The notes: generated from the letters alone by a model not told the origin. 64,000 bases of DNA from Blastomyces gilchristii SLH14081 (GCF_000003855.2 NW_003101680.1:2981186-3045185); one strand, 5' to 3'. Shown: positions 1 through 11,767, counted from the first letter of the stretch. Numbers and translations: made by a program.

Positions 1-1827
1 CGGGCCGTTGCTCAACAGACGAAGGGCATACAGCTCACAACAAACCAAGCCGAGACTAATGAAAACGACGCCGAAGAACGCAATCGTGCCAAAACAAGCA
101 AAGGCACCCCTGGAAGACAAGATTGGATGGCTCTTGATTTTGGTGGACAAGGTCTCCGAGCAATCTCTCCTGCACTTTTCAACTACACTTTCCTGGAAAA
201 ACTTTATCTCAATCACAATAAATTGAAGACCCTTCCGCCAACCATCGGCCAGCTGAAAAGCCTCACTCACCTGGACGTATCCGGAAATGAGCTAACGGAA
301 CTCCCTGAAGAAATTGGCATGCTCATTAACCTCAAGAAGCTGTTGCTATTCGACAATAATCTCCATTCGCTTCCATACGAAATGGGCTATCTATATCAGC
401 TTGATACCCTAGGTATAGAAGGAAACCCCTTGAACGATGTGTTTAAATCACGTATTATGCAGGAAGGCACAAAGGCGCTCATTACGTACCTTAAAGAGGA
501 GATGCCGGGTATGTCACATGCTTTGTTTGATTTAGACGATAGTCATCACTAATGTTATGTAGTTCATTTGCCTCCTTCAGAACGGGATTGGGTTGTCCTG
601 GATGATTCGAGCAGAAACCCTTCTAAGCGTCAAATCGACAAGTTTACTGCCCTTTCTTACAATACACTCTGTGATAGATCAGCAACCCATCAACAACATG
701 GCTACGCGCCCTCTCGAGCGCTGGCTTGGGAATATCGCAGGGACCTCATTCTAAACGAAATAAAAGGGTACAATGCCGATATTGTGTGTTTGCAGGAAAT
801 CGACCAGGGCAGCTACCATGGCTTCTTCAGAGAACAACTTGCGTACAACGACTACAAGGGAGTTTACTGGCCAAAAGGAAGGGCGCAAGGCATGCCCGAA
901 GAGGAAGCCAAGGTCGTCGACGGCTGCGCAACGTTCTTCAAAGGCAGCAAATACATTCTTCTCGAGAAGAATATGATCCATTTCGGCCAAACTGCAGTCC
1001 GCAGGCCTGACGCCAAAGGCCAGGATGACATCTATAACCGATTATGGCAGAAGGACAATATTGCTGTGGTCACATACTTGGAGAATCGATTGTCCGGAGA
1101 GCGGTTGATAGTTGTGAACGTTCACCTCTACTGGGACCCAGCATACAAGGACGTGAAGCTTATCCAGGCAGCAATTTTGATGGAAGAGGTAACACAGCTT
1201 GCTGAAAAGTATTCCAAGATCCCCGCTTGCACAGATAAAACTGCATTCCGATTCTCCGAGCCGGAAAATTCGGCCGATGGTGATGGCACTGCTACGCCCG
1301 TAGAACCAGCGCCTTCAGTCGAATATAGCAGCGGCTCTCAGATCCCCCTTATCATATGCGGCGACTTTAATTCCTACCCTGGATCTGCCGTGTACGAGCT
1401 AATGAGCCGCGGCCATTTGATCGAAGACCATCCGGATCTTGAGAAGCGTCTCTATGGTAACCTCAGTCGCCGCGGCATGTCCTACCCATTCAACTTGAAA
1501 TCCGCTTATGGCGCTATTGGAGAACTTGACTTCACCAATTATACCCCCGACTTCGCTGATGTGATCGACTATATCTGGTATACTTCGAATGCTCTCCAGG
1601 TAACTGGATTGCTTGGCGCTGTGGATAAGTCGTATCTGCAACGAGTTCCTGGATTCCCTAACTACCATTTCCCTAGTGATCATCTTGCCCTAATGGCCGA
1701 GTTTTCTTTCAAAAGTAAAAAGGGGAAGGTTGTTGAAGTAGATTTCGGGCCGCAGCGGGATAGGGATAGGGATCGGGATCGGGATAAGAATCGGGATCGG
1801 GACAGAGATCGGGATAGGGCGACTTGA
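1..1827 (+). CDS. CCR4: CCR4-type poly(A) deadenylase, 5'-truncated by window edge
   Basis: Catalytic subunit of the CCR4-NOT complex, which shortens mRNA poly(A) tails in the cytoplasm. Exons are <1..508 and 563..1827; the intron GTATGT...TATGTAG is phase 1 and joins EMP to VHLPPSERDW. The frame is open from base 1, so the N-terminus (usually Gln/Pro-rich) lies outside; about 590 residues are visible. Leucine-rich repeats come first (LYLNHNKLKTLPPTIG, LDVSGNELTELPEEIG, LLLFDNNLHSLPYEMG). An exonuclease-endonuclease-phosphatase domain follows, with YNTLCD, CLQEID, VNVHLYWDP, CGDFNS and PSDHLALMAEF. The Glu in LQEID, Asp/Asn in GDFNS and Asp/His in SDHL are the expected Mg2+/catalytic residues. 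The protein ends in an Arg-Asp repeat tail not typical of Ccr4 (separate repeat entry). The family assignment is firm. Confidence 0.95.
1758..1822 (+). repeat. Hexanucleotide repeat coding the RD tail of CCR4
   Basis: Imperfect tandem copies of GATAGG / GATCGG / GAACGG-like hexamers run to the CCR4 stop codon. They encode alternating Arg-Asp pairs, interrupted once by KN. The repeat stays in the CCR4 frame and ends in RAT-stop. It looks like a recently expanded coding minisatellite. Confidence 0.9.
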
Positions 1828-2889
1828 CGGGTCCAAGGTTTTATTTTCACATTTTATGAGACTCAAGGGCTTATGCAGAGTAGTTTTCTTTTTGTGTTGC
1901 ATATGTTATTTCGGACGGAATCTTCGCGCGTCTTTTTTTAAAGTCTTGTGATTTTTCTTCTGGTTTCTTTTTTTTTTTTTTTCTTTTTTTTCAATCTCTT
2001 TACGTCCCCTTTTCTTCCCCTCTCCTTTGATTGTCGCGGTGTCTTTTATTCTGCGGGTTGTACTCAATTGTTTTTGTATGTGCTATTTATCCTGTATTCC
2101 GTTCTCTCCTCGGGGTCTGTTTTCTTGGACACTTCTCGATGGCGTGGCGACATTTGTCCTTTGTTGCACCTCCGTATGCATCGCCTTATTCCACTCTTAT
2201 ATGATCGTGTTGTTACAGCAGTCGGATTGAGCTGGTGTTTTGGGTGTGAAAGTCCGAGAGGGCGGTTGAACTGGAAGAGTTGTGATGGGCTTGTTATAGT
2301 TTTGGCCTTTTTTTTTTCCTTTCTCGCTAACATAGGTTCTTATTTATTTGCTCGCTGTTCTTCCCTTTCTCCCGTTGCTTTCTGCGGTCGGTCTCGTATC
2401 TTTCTCCCTCTCTCTTTGGCTCTCTATATGGCGAACAGGTTCGCTTCGCAGTTGTATTCTTTTTGTTCTCCTGCTTTTCCCTTCCCTGTTTTGTTTGCTC
2501 TCTTCTTCACTGGACTTTGTGAACCTTTTCCTTGAGAGGCGCTAGTTATTCTCATCGTAAATTACAGGATTGCCTTTCTTTTCCTCAGTACAGTCAGACG
2601 GTATTTCCCTTATCCCATCATGAATTGGAACAAACTGTTGGGCCTGCCGTCAATTGTTTCGCCCGAATCCCACCTATAAGCCACTACGACGCCCCCTAAT
2701 AATCATCGGCATCGTCAGCCAACATACTGACAGCCACAACAAACAACATCCCGCGCTCCAATTCCTCCACCCTTCCCAGCCAGTCCGACCTACTTAGCTT
2801 CCCGCATTCCACGTCAAGCCGAAACCCTCTTTTTCCCCCCCTCATCTTTTCATACATACCTTTACCGCAGACGCCAATAGGATTCCTTG
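1828..2889. other. Intergenic region with pyrimidine-rich CCR4 3' flank
   Basis: No gene is supported. The first 700 bases are strongly T/C-rich on the CCR4 sense strand, with T runs at about 1967-1990 and 2310-2320. Long ORFs here are pyrimidine-driven (Phe/Leu/Ser-rich) and look spurious. The T-rich part probably holds the CCR4 3' UTR and poly(A) signal. Confidence 0.6.
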
Positions 2890-3383
2890 ATGCCACGCGT
2901 TAAAAAGGCTTTGGGCGAACACCCAATTTCCAGCGATGTCATTTTACCGATGCAAGACCCCTACATGACCCAGATTTCCCGATGGGAGGAAGAATTATGA
3001 GTTCAGGAAATATTGCCTTAAAACCTTGTGTGAAAAGAATCCGGTTCTATCGGACAGCTCTGCACTCCAGCATCACCCACGTCTGCGAGACTCTGCCTGC
3101 ACGGACACGAAATCCAGGAGATCTCCCGCTAGACGAGAATGGCCTGGGAAATGTCGAATTTAACAATAGGCACAAGGACTGGGAGGGCTACGAGTTCGCC
3201 TACGAGATGGTCACTGTCTACGAGATCAAACAGCCGATATCCCTCAAGGAGATGAAGGATAAGCATAGTTTCAAGCCGGCGCCGAGGGGACTTGTCACAG
3301 GTCCTCATATTCTAGGTGGTGTACTACGTAGCTTGAAGGGAATACCTTCAATCATACCCTGCTACCCTTGCTGGAAGGATTAA
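2890..3383 (+). other. Two overlapping small ORFs of unknown nature, possibly a broken gene
   Basis: An ATG at 2890 opens a 35-residue frame (MPRVKKALGEHPISS...) that stops near 2996. A second frame from 2982 runs 133 residues to 3383. It contains the protein-like stretch DWEGYEFAYEMVTVYEIKQ followed by SLKEMKDKHSFKPAPRG, which is not low-complexity. I do not recognise a family. The two frames overlap out of register, and the next gene downstream is a pseudogene, so this may be another decayed locus. A real short gene with unrecognised introns is the alternative. Confidence 0.3.
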
Positions 3384-3496
3384 TTTCCCCCTTCCCATAC
3401 AATTGATGGTTTATTGTTCAGCAGCAAGCCCCTTTGTATCACTATTAATTTTTCCACCTAAATATCATCAGTAAATATCATCAGCCTACCTGAGCC

Positions 3497-4395
3497 ATGC
3501 CATCTAACAATAGAACGTATCCAGCACCTTTAATTATCCCACCTTTATCTCCCACGGAACATACTCACACTTTCATCCTCCTCCATGGTCGAAGTAGCAA
3601 CGCTGAACGCTTCGGCTTGGAGCTATTGAAAACCGCGAAGTTAAATACCTACTCGACTACCAACCGTAAAATTCGAAGTGACGATCAACAGTCGTGAGGA
3701 ACATTCCAATCAACCAGTGGTTCGATAACTATTCTCTTGAAGATCCGGGCCCGAGATCGGAGCTCCAGATCGACGGGCTTTGCCAAACTGGAGCATTTTT
3801 ACGTGAACTGATTTAAACAGAGGCAAAGGAGTTTGCAGGCCAAGGGACGATGGATATCGAAGGATAATCCTTGGTGGCCTGAGTCAAGGCTGTGCAGCGG
3901 AGATTTTCACGTTCCTTTCTGGGCCATTTGGGGAATATGATGGTAGCGCGGCAGAGCTCTCTGAGAGGAACCTATTATTTAAATAGTAGGAGCATTTGTG
4001 GGAATGAGCGGCTGGCTACCGGTTTCGTTCAGGAGATGTTTCAGATCAGGATCCATTCGCTCAATCGCCCCGGAAGACCGACAAGGGATCCGACAATGAA
4101 GACAACGATTCTACAGAGCTACAAGCAATCAAACCACATCCGCGACATCCTTGACCTCCCTGCGCTTCCGGCCCTTGGAGTACAGCATCGTCAGTCCAGT
4201 CCTGTATTCCTTGGCCATTGGTTCGAGGATGAGAAGGTCTCAGTGACACTGGGCCGGTCTATGGTTGACTTTTTGCGCAACAGGCTTGGTGTGGACGTCA
4301 CTTGGATGGTTGAATGAAGGGTTTGGACATTGGTACAAGGATCCCGATGAGATTGATGACATTGTTAAATAAGTTTTTTGAAAGAGAAAGTTGGC
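3497..4395 (+). pseudogene. Phospholipase/carboxylesterase (acyl-protein thioesterase-like) pseudogene
   Basis: Pieces of one alpha/beta hydrolase (Abhydrolase_2) occur in the right order but in different frames. At 3497 MPSNNRTYPAPLIIPPLSP leads to HTFILLHGRSSNAERFG, the N-terminal HGRG-type oxyanion segment. At about 3700-3870 come INQWFDNYSLEDP and EAKEFAGQGTMDIEG. Near 3870-3900 is ILGGLSQGCAAEIFTFLSG, with the GLSQG nucleophile elbow. Near 4200 is VFLGHWFEDEKVSVTLG (acid region), and near 4320-4340 GFGHWYKDPDE (His region). In-frame stops occur after RELI (about 3812), after NLLFK (about 3973) and at 4315. At least one 1-nt shift lies between DIEG and ILGG (about 3863). Introns cannot explain these breaks. 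Most family members are cytosolic serine esterases; this copy should be non-functional. Confidence 0.8.
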
Positions 4396-5288
4396 ATGCC
4401 TGTTCCTGAAGAGCCGAGCGCAGAACTCAACTCCTAATTCACTTCAAATCATATAAGCTATTTAAACAAATGATTCAATCTGTTAAGGTTGGAATCAATA
4501 CCTACATGTACTGTACATGTACAACATTATCGGCCCTCTGTCGGGCCTTAATGCTGTATGAACAACATAACTGTCAGTTACCGCTGGGAATATGATTGAA
4601 AATGAACGCGCGGGCTTGCATCATTTTCCGTTCTCAAGGCCTTCGTTGCCACAGGATGGTATTCTCGATATTCCATCTCCTTCCTGATATACAATACATA
4701 CTCTCAATTTTCTCTGGCTTGACCTCCCCGTCATTTAAACCCTCTCCTCGTTGTTAACGCATCGCGAGCCGAATCGGCTGTTCGCTTCCCCCGATGTCCG
4801 ACCAAGAAGAGTAAAGGCCGTCTCTTACTAGGGGCGAACAGCGGGACAACCGGGATTTTGGCTCTCGAAGTCTATCCGCCCCCCAAGTAAAAAAGTGCCT
4901 AGGCAAGAATGTTGGACCCCAACCTAGATAAAATCTTTTTGTTCTTTTTTTTGCCCCTTAACGAACTTGCGATCGGAGACTGTGTTTGCTCCCTGCCCTA
5001 TCAGATTTATTATACCAGTATGGACTGGTAGTAGAGATATTCAAAAATCTCAGCTCGCTATACATACCGTACCTACCGTGTCTTCGGTAGCCAAAAAGTG
5101 TTATCGCCCCCCTACTAGTTTAAGCGACGTTGGTGAACGTTGCTCTAGTAATCACCGTGGTATGTATTAAAAGATCTTTGGTCCTTCTGGCAAACATGAG
5201 ATCTCATCCTCCTTGCTTGTTATGCCGGTATCACCGAGTCTAAAGTGTGCAAGGGAACGGATGTTGACCGATCAGGCTCGGCATCCCG
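4396..5288. other. Intergenic region upstream of the MFS transporter
   Basis: No gene recognised. It contains a self-complementary patch at about 4502-4522 built from ACATGTAC/TGTACATG units. The stretch 4740-4960 is GC-richer and holds no convincing ORF. The transporter promoter should lie in the last few hundred bases. Confidence 0.5.
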
Positions 5289-7465
5289 ATGCCGAGAATG
5301 CAACAACCCAGCGCCAACGATCTACATGACATTACTAGTATGGGTAGTGTCCCGAGCCCGGCATCGGCCAGGGACCCTACGGAAACTTCTCAAAATATAG
5401 AAGCTTCAGCTGGTTCCTCATCAGATCCCCCTACCAGCGGGGAGAGATCCGGGGGAAATGGCGAGAAGGAGGCCAAAATGAGCAAGAGCAGAATTGCTGT
5501 GATTATGACAGCCCTCTGTGTATATCTGCCATGCTTCACGGAGTAACATTGTGAGGAACGCTTCGCTAATTGCGACCGGTATCACAGTTGGCTGTGTTTC
5601 TTGCTGCGCTTGATATGGTAAGTATCTTTTTCCAGATGAATGCTGCCGAGAAAATTATTTTCTAACTAATTTCTTTTAGACGATCATTACCACAGCACTA
5701 CCGACAATTTCAGAGCAATTTAAAGTGTCTCAGGGAGATTATACCTGGATAGGATCAGCCTACACGCTTGGTGCTGCCGGTAAGCTTCCCGATGCCTACG
5801 TCTGTAGCTACTGTTTGCAAAACGCCCCGAGGCTATCTAACGTACTAATCATTTACAGCCTCAATGCCGTCATGGGGCAAAATAAGTGATATATTTGGAC
5901 GAAAGCCAATCTTACTGCTGGCGAATGTTGTTTTCTTCGTTGGGTCGTTGATATGCAGACTAAGCATCAACATCAAGATGCTGCTTGCGGGACGAGCGGT
6001 CCAAGGTATCGGAGGGGGCGGGTTGCTTTCCCTGGTGAATATTAGCATTGGCGATTTGTTTAGTATGAGGTACGTGCATATTAACTCTCCTACCATTTTA
6101 AAGAGGTTAAGAGTTCAAAACTGATAAATTTATTTCAGAACGAGGAGTGTCTACTACGCCATGGTTGGTATGGTATGGGCTATTGCCGGCACACTCGGCC
6201 CTGTGATTGGCGGTGCCTTTACACAGTATGTCTCGTGGCGTTGGTGCTTCTATGTAAACTGTAAAGTTCCCCCGAGCCTTCTTAGTTGCTGCTTTTCATG
6301 CAGCTGCTAATGATGTGGATCAGTGCCTATTGACGGAGTTGCTTTCGTCATTATCCTATTCTTTCTCAAAATCCAAACGCCCAAAACCCCATTCCTCGCC
6401 GGACTCCGCGCCATTGACTGGTTTGGCTCTATTACAGTTGTTTGTGGAACAGTCATGTTTCTCCTTGGCCTTGATTACGGCGGCGTTTCATTCCCCTGGA
6501 CATCTGCAACTGTTATATGTTTGATCGTGTTCGGGGTTGTGACGCTGGGGATATTCGTGATCATCCATTGGAAGGTTGCCGCTTACCCCATCATCCCGCT
6601 CTGGCTTTTCAAACAGCGCTCGACTGTTGCGGCATATGGCGCAGCTCTATTCCACGGGTTCGTCTTTACGAGTGATTCGTTCTTCCTACCACTCTACTTC
6701 CAGGTTATTATCGGAGCTTCGCCGCTCCAGTCCGGTATTTATCTTTTCCCCTCAGTCATTTCAATGGCACTCGCCTCCGCATCAACAGGCATTTTCATTC
6801 GAAAAACAGGCCAATATCTCCCAGTCATCTGGCTCGGGTTCACCGTGATGCTGCTCGGCCACGGGTTATATATCGACCTGCCCTCACAAACATCCTGGCC
6901 CCGTATCATCATATACCAGATAATTTCGGGCCTTGGTATCGGCCCCAACTTTCAAGCTCCCCTCATCGCATTGCAAAGCCATATCAAACCAAGCGATATC
7001 GCAACAGCTACCTCTACATTTGGGTTCTGCCGAAACATTGCCAGCAGCGTTTCCGTTGTCATTGGCGGTGTGATCTTCCAGAACCACATGAAATCAAGGC
7101 TTGATAAACTATCCGGTCAGCTACCGCCACAAGTTATCCAACAGTTAGGCGCAACTTCCGCAGGTGCCAGTGCGGGAATTGTAAATTCGCTACCGGAAGA
7201 TCAGAAGAGGCCTATCCTAGAGGCCTATACTAACGCTTTGCAGATGATGTGGGTGTTTTATACGGTGTTGTCGGCGGGGGGGTTAGCTGTGAGCCTACTG
7301 ATTGGGAGGCAGACTTTGAGGAAAGAGCATGAGGTTACGAAGACGGGATTGGATGTTCAGGCGAGAGAGCGAGACGAGAGGCTTCAGAGGGAGAAAGACA
7401 AGAAGCTTGAGAAGGAGGAAAAGAAGAGAATGGATAATGCAACAGGAATATCGATACAGAAATGA
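5289..7465 (+). CDS. Major facilitator superfamily transporter, DHA2-like (14 TM)
   Basis: Membrane H+-antiporter-type transporter, probably for drugs or other small molecules. Exons: 5289..5519, 5588..5617, 5680..5779, 5859..6069, 6139..6260, 6324..7465. Phases close perfectly to 611 residues. The N-terminal ~65 residues are Ser/Pro-rich and cytosolic. TM1 spans the first intron (IAVIMTALC / LAVFLAALDMTIITTALPTI). The family signature D-(R/K)-x-G-R-(R/K) is present as SDIFGRKP, followed by GRAVQGIGGGG (motif C-like) and GPVIGGAFTQ. The C-tail is highly charged (RERDERLQREKDKKLEKEEK). Five introns lie in the first third and none later. Substrate cannot be told. Downstream it converges on the DUF1348 gene. 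Confidence 0.9.
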
Positions 7466-7681
7466 GGTGAGTTTTGCAACTACGTTATGACCTGAGCCGA
7501 GAGAATGTTGATAGTGTCCAATCGCAGGTGCATTACATACATATATACATACATACTATATATTAAAGATAATCATTCCCTAGACATCATTATAAAAACA
7601 CTCAAACTACTAATTATAATTAAATGCGGGCGTTTCCAATCCAAAAGTAAATAAATAAATAAATATTCTTAACCCCCTCTT

Positions 7682-8197
7682 TTATTCGAACCACCTCCCC
7701 TCCCCATTCCCTCCTTCTCCAATCAAAACATCGTTCCCACTCATCATCCTCACCCGCATCTTCCCTGCATGTTCCCCCTCCGTCTCAAACGTCCAGTGCT
7801 CAATCCCGTAACACCGCTTCCACTTCTTCCCATCGTCGCGATCCTGGTACTCGTACCAGAACTGCACCGCGATCTTGTTGTCCATGAAGGCAAACAGCTC
7901 CTTGCGCAGCTTGTAGTTTATCTCCTTCGCGAATTTATTGGTCAGAAATGTCTTGATGGCCTCTGTGCCGCTAAAAAATTGGTCCCTGTTCCGCCAGGTG
8001 CTGGTTGGTGTGTAGACTTTCGCGATTTCGGCCGGGTTTCTATATATTTAGCGGTGAGATAAATATCCATAGTTCACATATTATTTGAATGAGACCATAT
8101 CACTATTTTCTACCTACTGAGAGTTCCAGAGATCTTGCGCACGCTGCACTTTCAGCTTGGCAGTCTCTTCCGTGTAGGGAGGTAAGAGGTTTGCCAT
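7682..8197 (-). CDS. SnoaL/NTF2-like small protein, DUF1348 family
   Basis: Exons on the minus strand: 8197..8118 and 8039..7682; the intron GTAGGT...TATAG is 78 nt. The product is 145 residues. It starts MANLLPPYTEETAKLKVQRA, then WNSQNPAEIAKVYTPTS, TWRNRDQFFSGTEAIK and AVQFWYEYQDRDDGKKWKR. It ends SGNDVLIGEGGNGEGRWFE. This pattern matches the DUF1348 branch of the NTF2-like fold, about 150 residues long and widespread in bacteria and fungi. Its function is unknown, though the fold often binds small hydrophobic ligands. It converges with the MFS transporter, with 216 bp between stop codons. Confidence 0.88.
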
Positions 8198-10948
8198 TGT
8201 ATAAAAATGATATATTATGCTAAACTGCTCGTGTTTCGGAATGGTGGGATTAGTTAAGAGGACGGTTGGATGTGACAAAATACGTTTGTCTTGATGTAAA
8301 ATAAACGATTTCTCGATACTCCCACTTTTGGGGGAATGAATGTCCTTTTTCCGACTTTATATATATGTATATGATTATATATTTCTCGTAACCAATCTGT
8401 AGATTATTAACAACTCATTTAGCTTTGTGCCCACTAAGAAGATCTCGACCGAGTCAAACATCTGGCCTGCATTTCCCCCTCAGGATTAATAATTCATATT
8501 TCGTCATGGAACTCTGTTCCACATACATCTGGCTCGGGAATCCCCTGGCCTAACCTCCTAGGCTCCTACTACTCGTTATAGCTCCTCGTTCGGTGAGGTC
8601 AAAGGGCGCATCACATCGTTACGGGGCTTCCATTCGAGGCAGAGACGTCATCACCTATTTCCATTTCCCTGGAGAATTTTACGGACTTCAACTTTCCCCC
8701 AAGCTGGATTGAGGAGCAAGGGGATAGCCGCCTTTGATATTTTCATCTTTTAAAGGATTGTGAAAATAATAGCACTCCTGGGTCTGGTTGGCTGAAATGA
8801 TTCGACTTCGTTGGCGTGGCACAGATAGCCTGCATCTTCAATTCGTCAAACTTCCAGTCCACTGACAAATCCATTGTTTTTATCCGATACATTCCAAGAA
8901 GGATAGAGCAGCAGGGGATGTCGTTTCCACCTTGCGGCGGCGGCAATTAAACCATGGATTAGAATTATATGATCAAGATACTACAAGGGTGGGAACAATG
9001 AGGAGACCTCGTTTCTGATTTTGTGACTCCGTGACTGTCATGATAATGGGTCTTCTATTATTTGGAGATACCAGTTGTCCATTCTCACTACTTCGAACAA
9101 CCTGTGTCATATCCTGAGCCACCGAAACCAGAGGAGACAAAGAAACGACCTCAGGGAAAACGACAGAAAATAACCCACAAGATCACCAGGTGCAATCTAC
9201 ATAATAGGTTGATATCAGCCGCGAGGCTCTTTCTATTTCCCCTTTCCGCTCCAACAAATGACTGCGCGGATGTGTGTCTTCTTCTGCGGCCACCCGTGGA
9301 CAATACACTCAAGCTACATTATTTACTTGCAGCAAGTCCAGCAAGGCTTCTCTTCGGTTCCGACATTTTTCGCGCACTATCCAAGCAAGTTAATAAAATC
9401 CATACTAGGCTGCCAGGGCCATGATTATCAAATGACGATCAAAACCCAGGTGCAAGAAGATGCTTACCCAACCAGGCTGGCAGTCAGATTTCTCGTGGTG
9501 GCAGATCTTCAGGCAAGCATCTCCGACACAATTTGTGCAAGATGCTCAGATTGTCGAGAGATGCATGATTGTGGAAGGGGTATATATTTCCCGAATTTCT
9601 GTAATGGAAGAATGCTTGTTTGATACGATTCAGCGCGATTGCGTAAACCAGGAGGAAAAGAAGACCACCTTGAATTCACATATGACGAGGGCAACTGTCT
9701 TATTTATTTATGGTGCTTGTGATTATGAACATTCCCAGCAAGGCTATGCCATCGACTGCCAGGGTATGGATTTTCTCCATTCAGAGCACAACAAAAATTG
9801 AGAGCCACTAGGGGTAGCTCGTTTAGGCTCTCGGTGTACAAGCCGAATTATGAGCCTGCTGAAATATGGGGTCTGTATTCCTTAGCCCATGATAATGAGG
9901 CCCATGATCATGAGGAAGTGTTTTCGATACGAGAGCTGAATGTCTCAAACGATCTTGGAACTCATACAACAAGTTGTTGCGTGCTTGTATAGACGGCGAT
10001 CATACCTCTCTTGGTAGCCCTATGCTGCGAATGATCTTTTTATAGCACTGATCTGCCTGCTAGCAATGCTTAGCATCGAAATCTAACTTACGAACACATA
10101 TCGCTATCTTTAAATCATTTCCCCGTTATTGACAGAAACTTCAGAAACTCCGCCCCCCTCTCGCTGCATCATAAACACTGTCAATCTTCGAAGTTTTCAC
10201 CAAAATCGATAAAAGGAACTTTGAATGGGAACTTTGTCAATGTCAAAATTCAAAACCTGCACATTAACATCTAAACCTAGCGCTAGAGTACAATATATGA
10301 GCGAGAACATTCGAGTAGCGCAAGATGACCTCTTTGGTTATTACTATCTTCGTCCCGGTTCGGAACGTCTTCAACGCCTGTTTTTACATGCTACGAAGGC
10401 ACATCCGCCCAACCAAGCGGTTTCATAGGACAATGGAAAAACAGGCCCTGGACTCATTCCCAATTCTCAGCTAGGATGGGTGAAGCAAGGGGCATGGAGC
10501 ATGAAGATAACAGTCCCTAGATATTCACCCAAGACAGACGACTTCCCGGTTTCTGATCATCGTGGAGGCTAGTAAATCAAGATCCTTTGCAATAATTGAT
10601 GTATTAAATTGAAGACGAGCCTTCTGGGCCTATCTGCTTAGTTATATGGGCATCATGGCGAAACATCCCCTTGAAATTTCAACCAGTGCAAGTTACATAA
10701 ATACCCACTGAATTTATCTTGACATCGCGATAGGCTTTGACTCGGAAGGAGCAATGCATAGACAATGGGACATCCAAAACATCAATTTAAAAAGTTTTCC
10801 AGGCAGCCAGCAGGAAGCTTTCCTCATTTCAAGACATGACAACTACCAAAAATCCAAGGAGACAAAATGACCAGGTATCCATTATCGTTTATATCAACTC
10901 GTATATCAACTCGTCATCGAGATATTCTGTACTCGATGCAAGTACGGC
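8198..10948. other. Gene-poor, AT-rich stretch without recognised genes
   Basis: ORFs of 60-120 codons occur on both strands (for example 9062-9424 and 9460-9801 on plus, 8743-8946 on minus). None shows recognisable motifs or consistent splice structure. A near-perfect 15-bp direct repeat (cccatgat-N-atgagg) lies at about 9887-9914. This looks like decayed or regulatory sequence. Confidence 0.5.
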
Positions 10949-11104
10949 TCAGGTAGTCTTGCAATTATCACAACGGTCCGAAACGTACTCTACTTCCCCA
11001 ATTCGAAACTCACACCTTGGGAAATTGGGACACCTCCGATCAGTCATGACAGCGTATCGAATAACATGGCCACATTCGCCCATGATCGCAATCACGTCAC
11101 ACAT
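10949..11104 (-). CDS. Small Cys-rich putative zinc-binding protein (51 aa)
   Basis: A minus-strand ATG at 11104 opens 51 codons ending in TGA at 10949-10951. Cys/His residues are regularly placed: MCDVIAIMGECGHVIRY, then RRCPNFPRCEF, then VSDRCDNCKTT. The ECGH - C - C - CxxC spacing recalls short fungal zinc-ribbon-like proteins annotated as hypothetical in many ascomycetes; I know that as a general pattern, not a named family. The ORF is open further upstream on this strand (Ser/Arg-rich) without an obvious earlier ATG. A 117-codon frame on the opposite strand is its antisense shadow. No introns are needed. Expression and extent are uncertain. Confidence 0.45.
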   Translation of the reverse strand: MCDVIAIMGECGHVIRYAVMTDRRCPNFPRCEFRIGEVEYVSDRCDNCKTT

Positions 11105-11767
11105 GTTGATAGGCACTATCAAGTTGAATGTAGCGGAAAATGGATATAGGGAACGCGAGCGTAGGTTATTGGAAGAGGAAGAGTGTTGATTGGCGAGGGT
11201 TTATTATGCCGGATCGAGAATGATTTGGAACGATGTCGCGGATGTGGGTAGAGAAAGGCAAAGGAGAAAAGAATGTAAAATGTGAAAAGAAAAAAAATGC
11301 AAATGCAAATGCAAGGGCAGGAAAAATGAGCTTTTATAGATTAAATAAATGAAGCATCATCACGGAAATCTACTATTCACCATTTCCTCAATATGGAATA
11401 TCAACCACATCTAGCCCCATCAAAATAAGTATTGTATAGTGTAAACTGCAGGTGAATATATTTTTGTCTACTATTTGCCATTACGCAATTATGTTTCACA
11501 GAAATTGTGCCATAATGGCGTGATGTAGCGGAGGTTTAGTTGATGGTTGATGGTTGATGCGAATATCAAGCACATGATCAAAGAAGCGCGGCCGGTGCCG
11601 AGGGAGCTCGATCAACTGGCGGCAGCCCTTCAGGATCTTCAACTATCTCAACACCACTTAACCTTCCAGTAAACTCTCGCCTTCGAGGTCATCCCAAGGA
11701 GACAGCACCTTCTCAGTCACTCCGTTCGAGCACTTGTTAGTTTAGAGGTAACGAGACTCCCGCAAAC
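11105..11767. other. Intergenic region upstream of the monoglyceride lipase gene
   Basis: AT-rich with A-rich and ATGCAAATGCAAATGCAA-like repeats at about 11296-11312. No ORF of substance was seen. The final 150 bases should hold the lipase promoter and 5' UTR. Confidence 0.5.

Noticed and set aside
1948..2545. 195-codon ORF after CCR4
   Set aside because: Composition is Phe/Leu/Ser/Cys-rich, driven by a pyrimidine tract, with no motifs; it overlaps the likely CCR4 3' UTR.
10836..11189. 117-codon plus-strand ORF
   Set aside because: Sits antisense to the Cys-rich minus-strand ORF and has no recognisable features.
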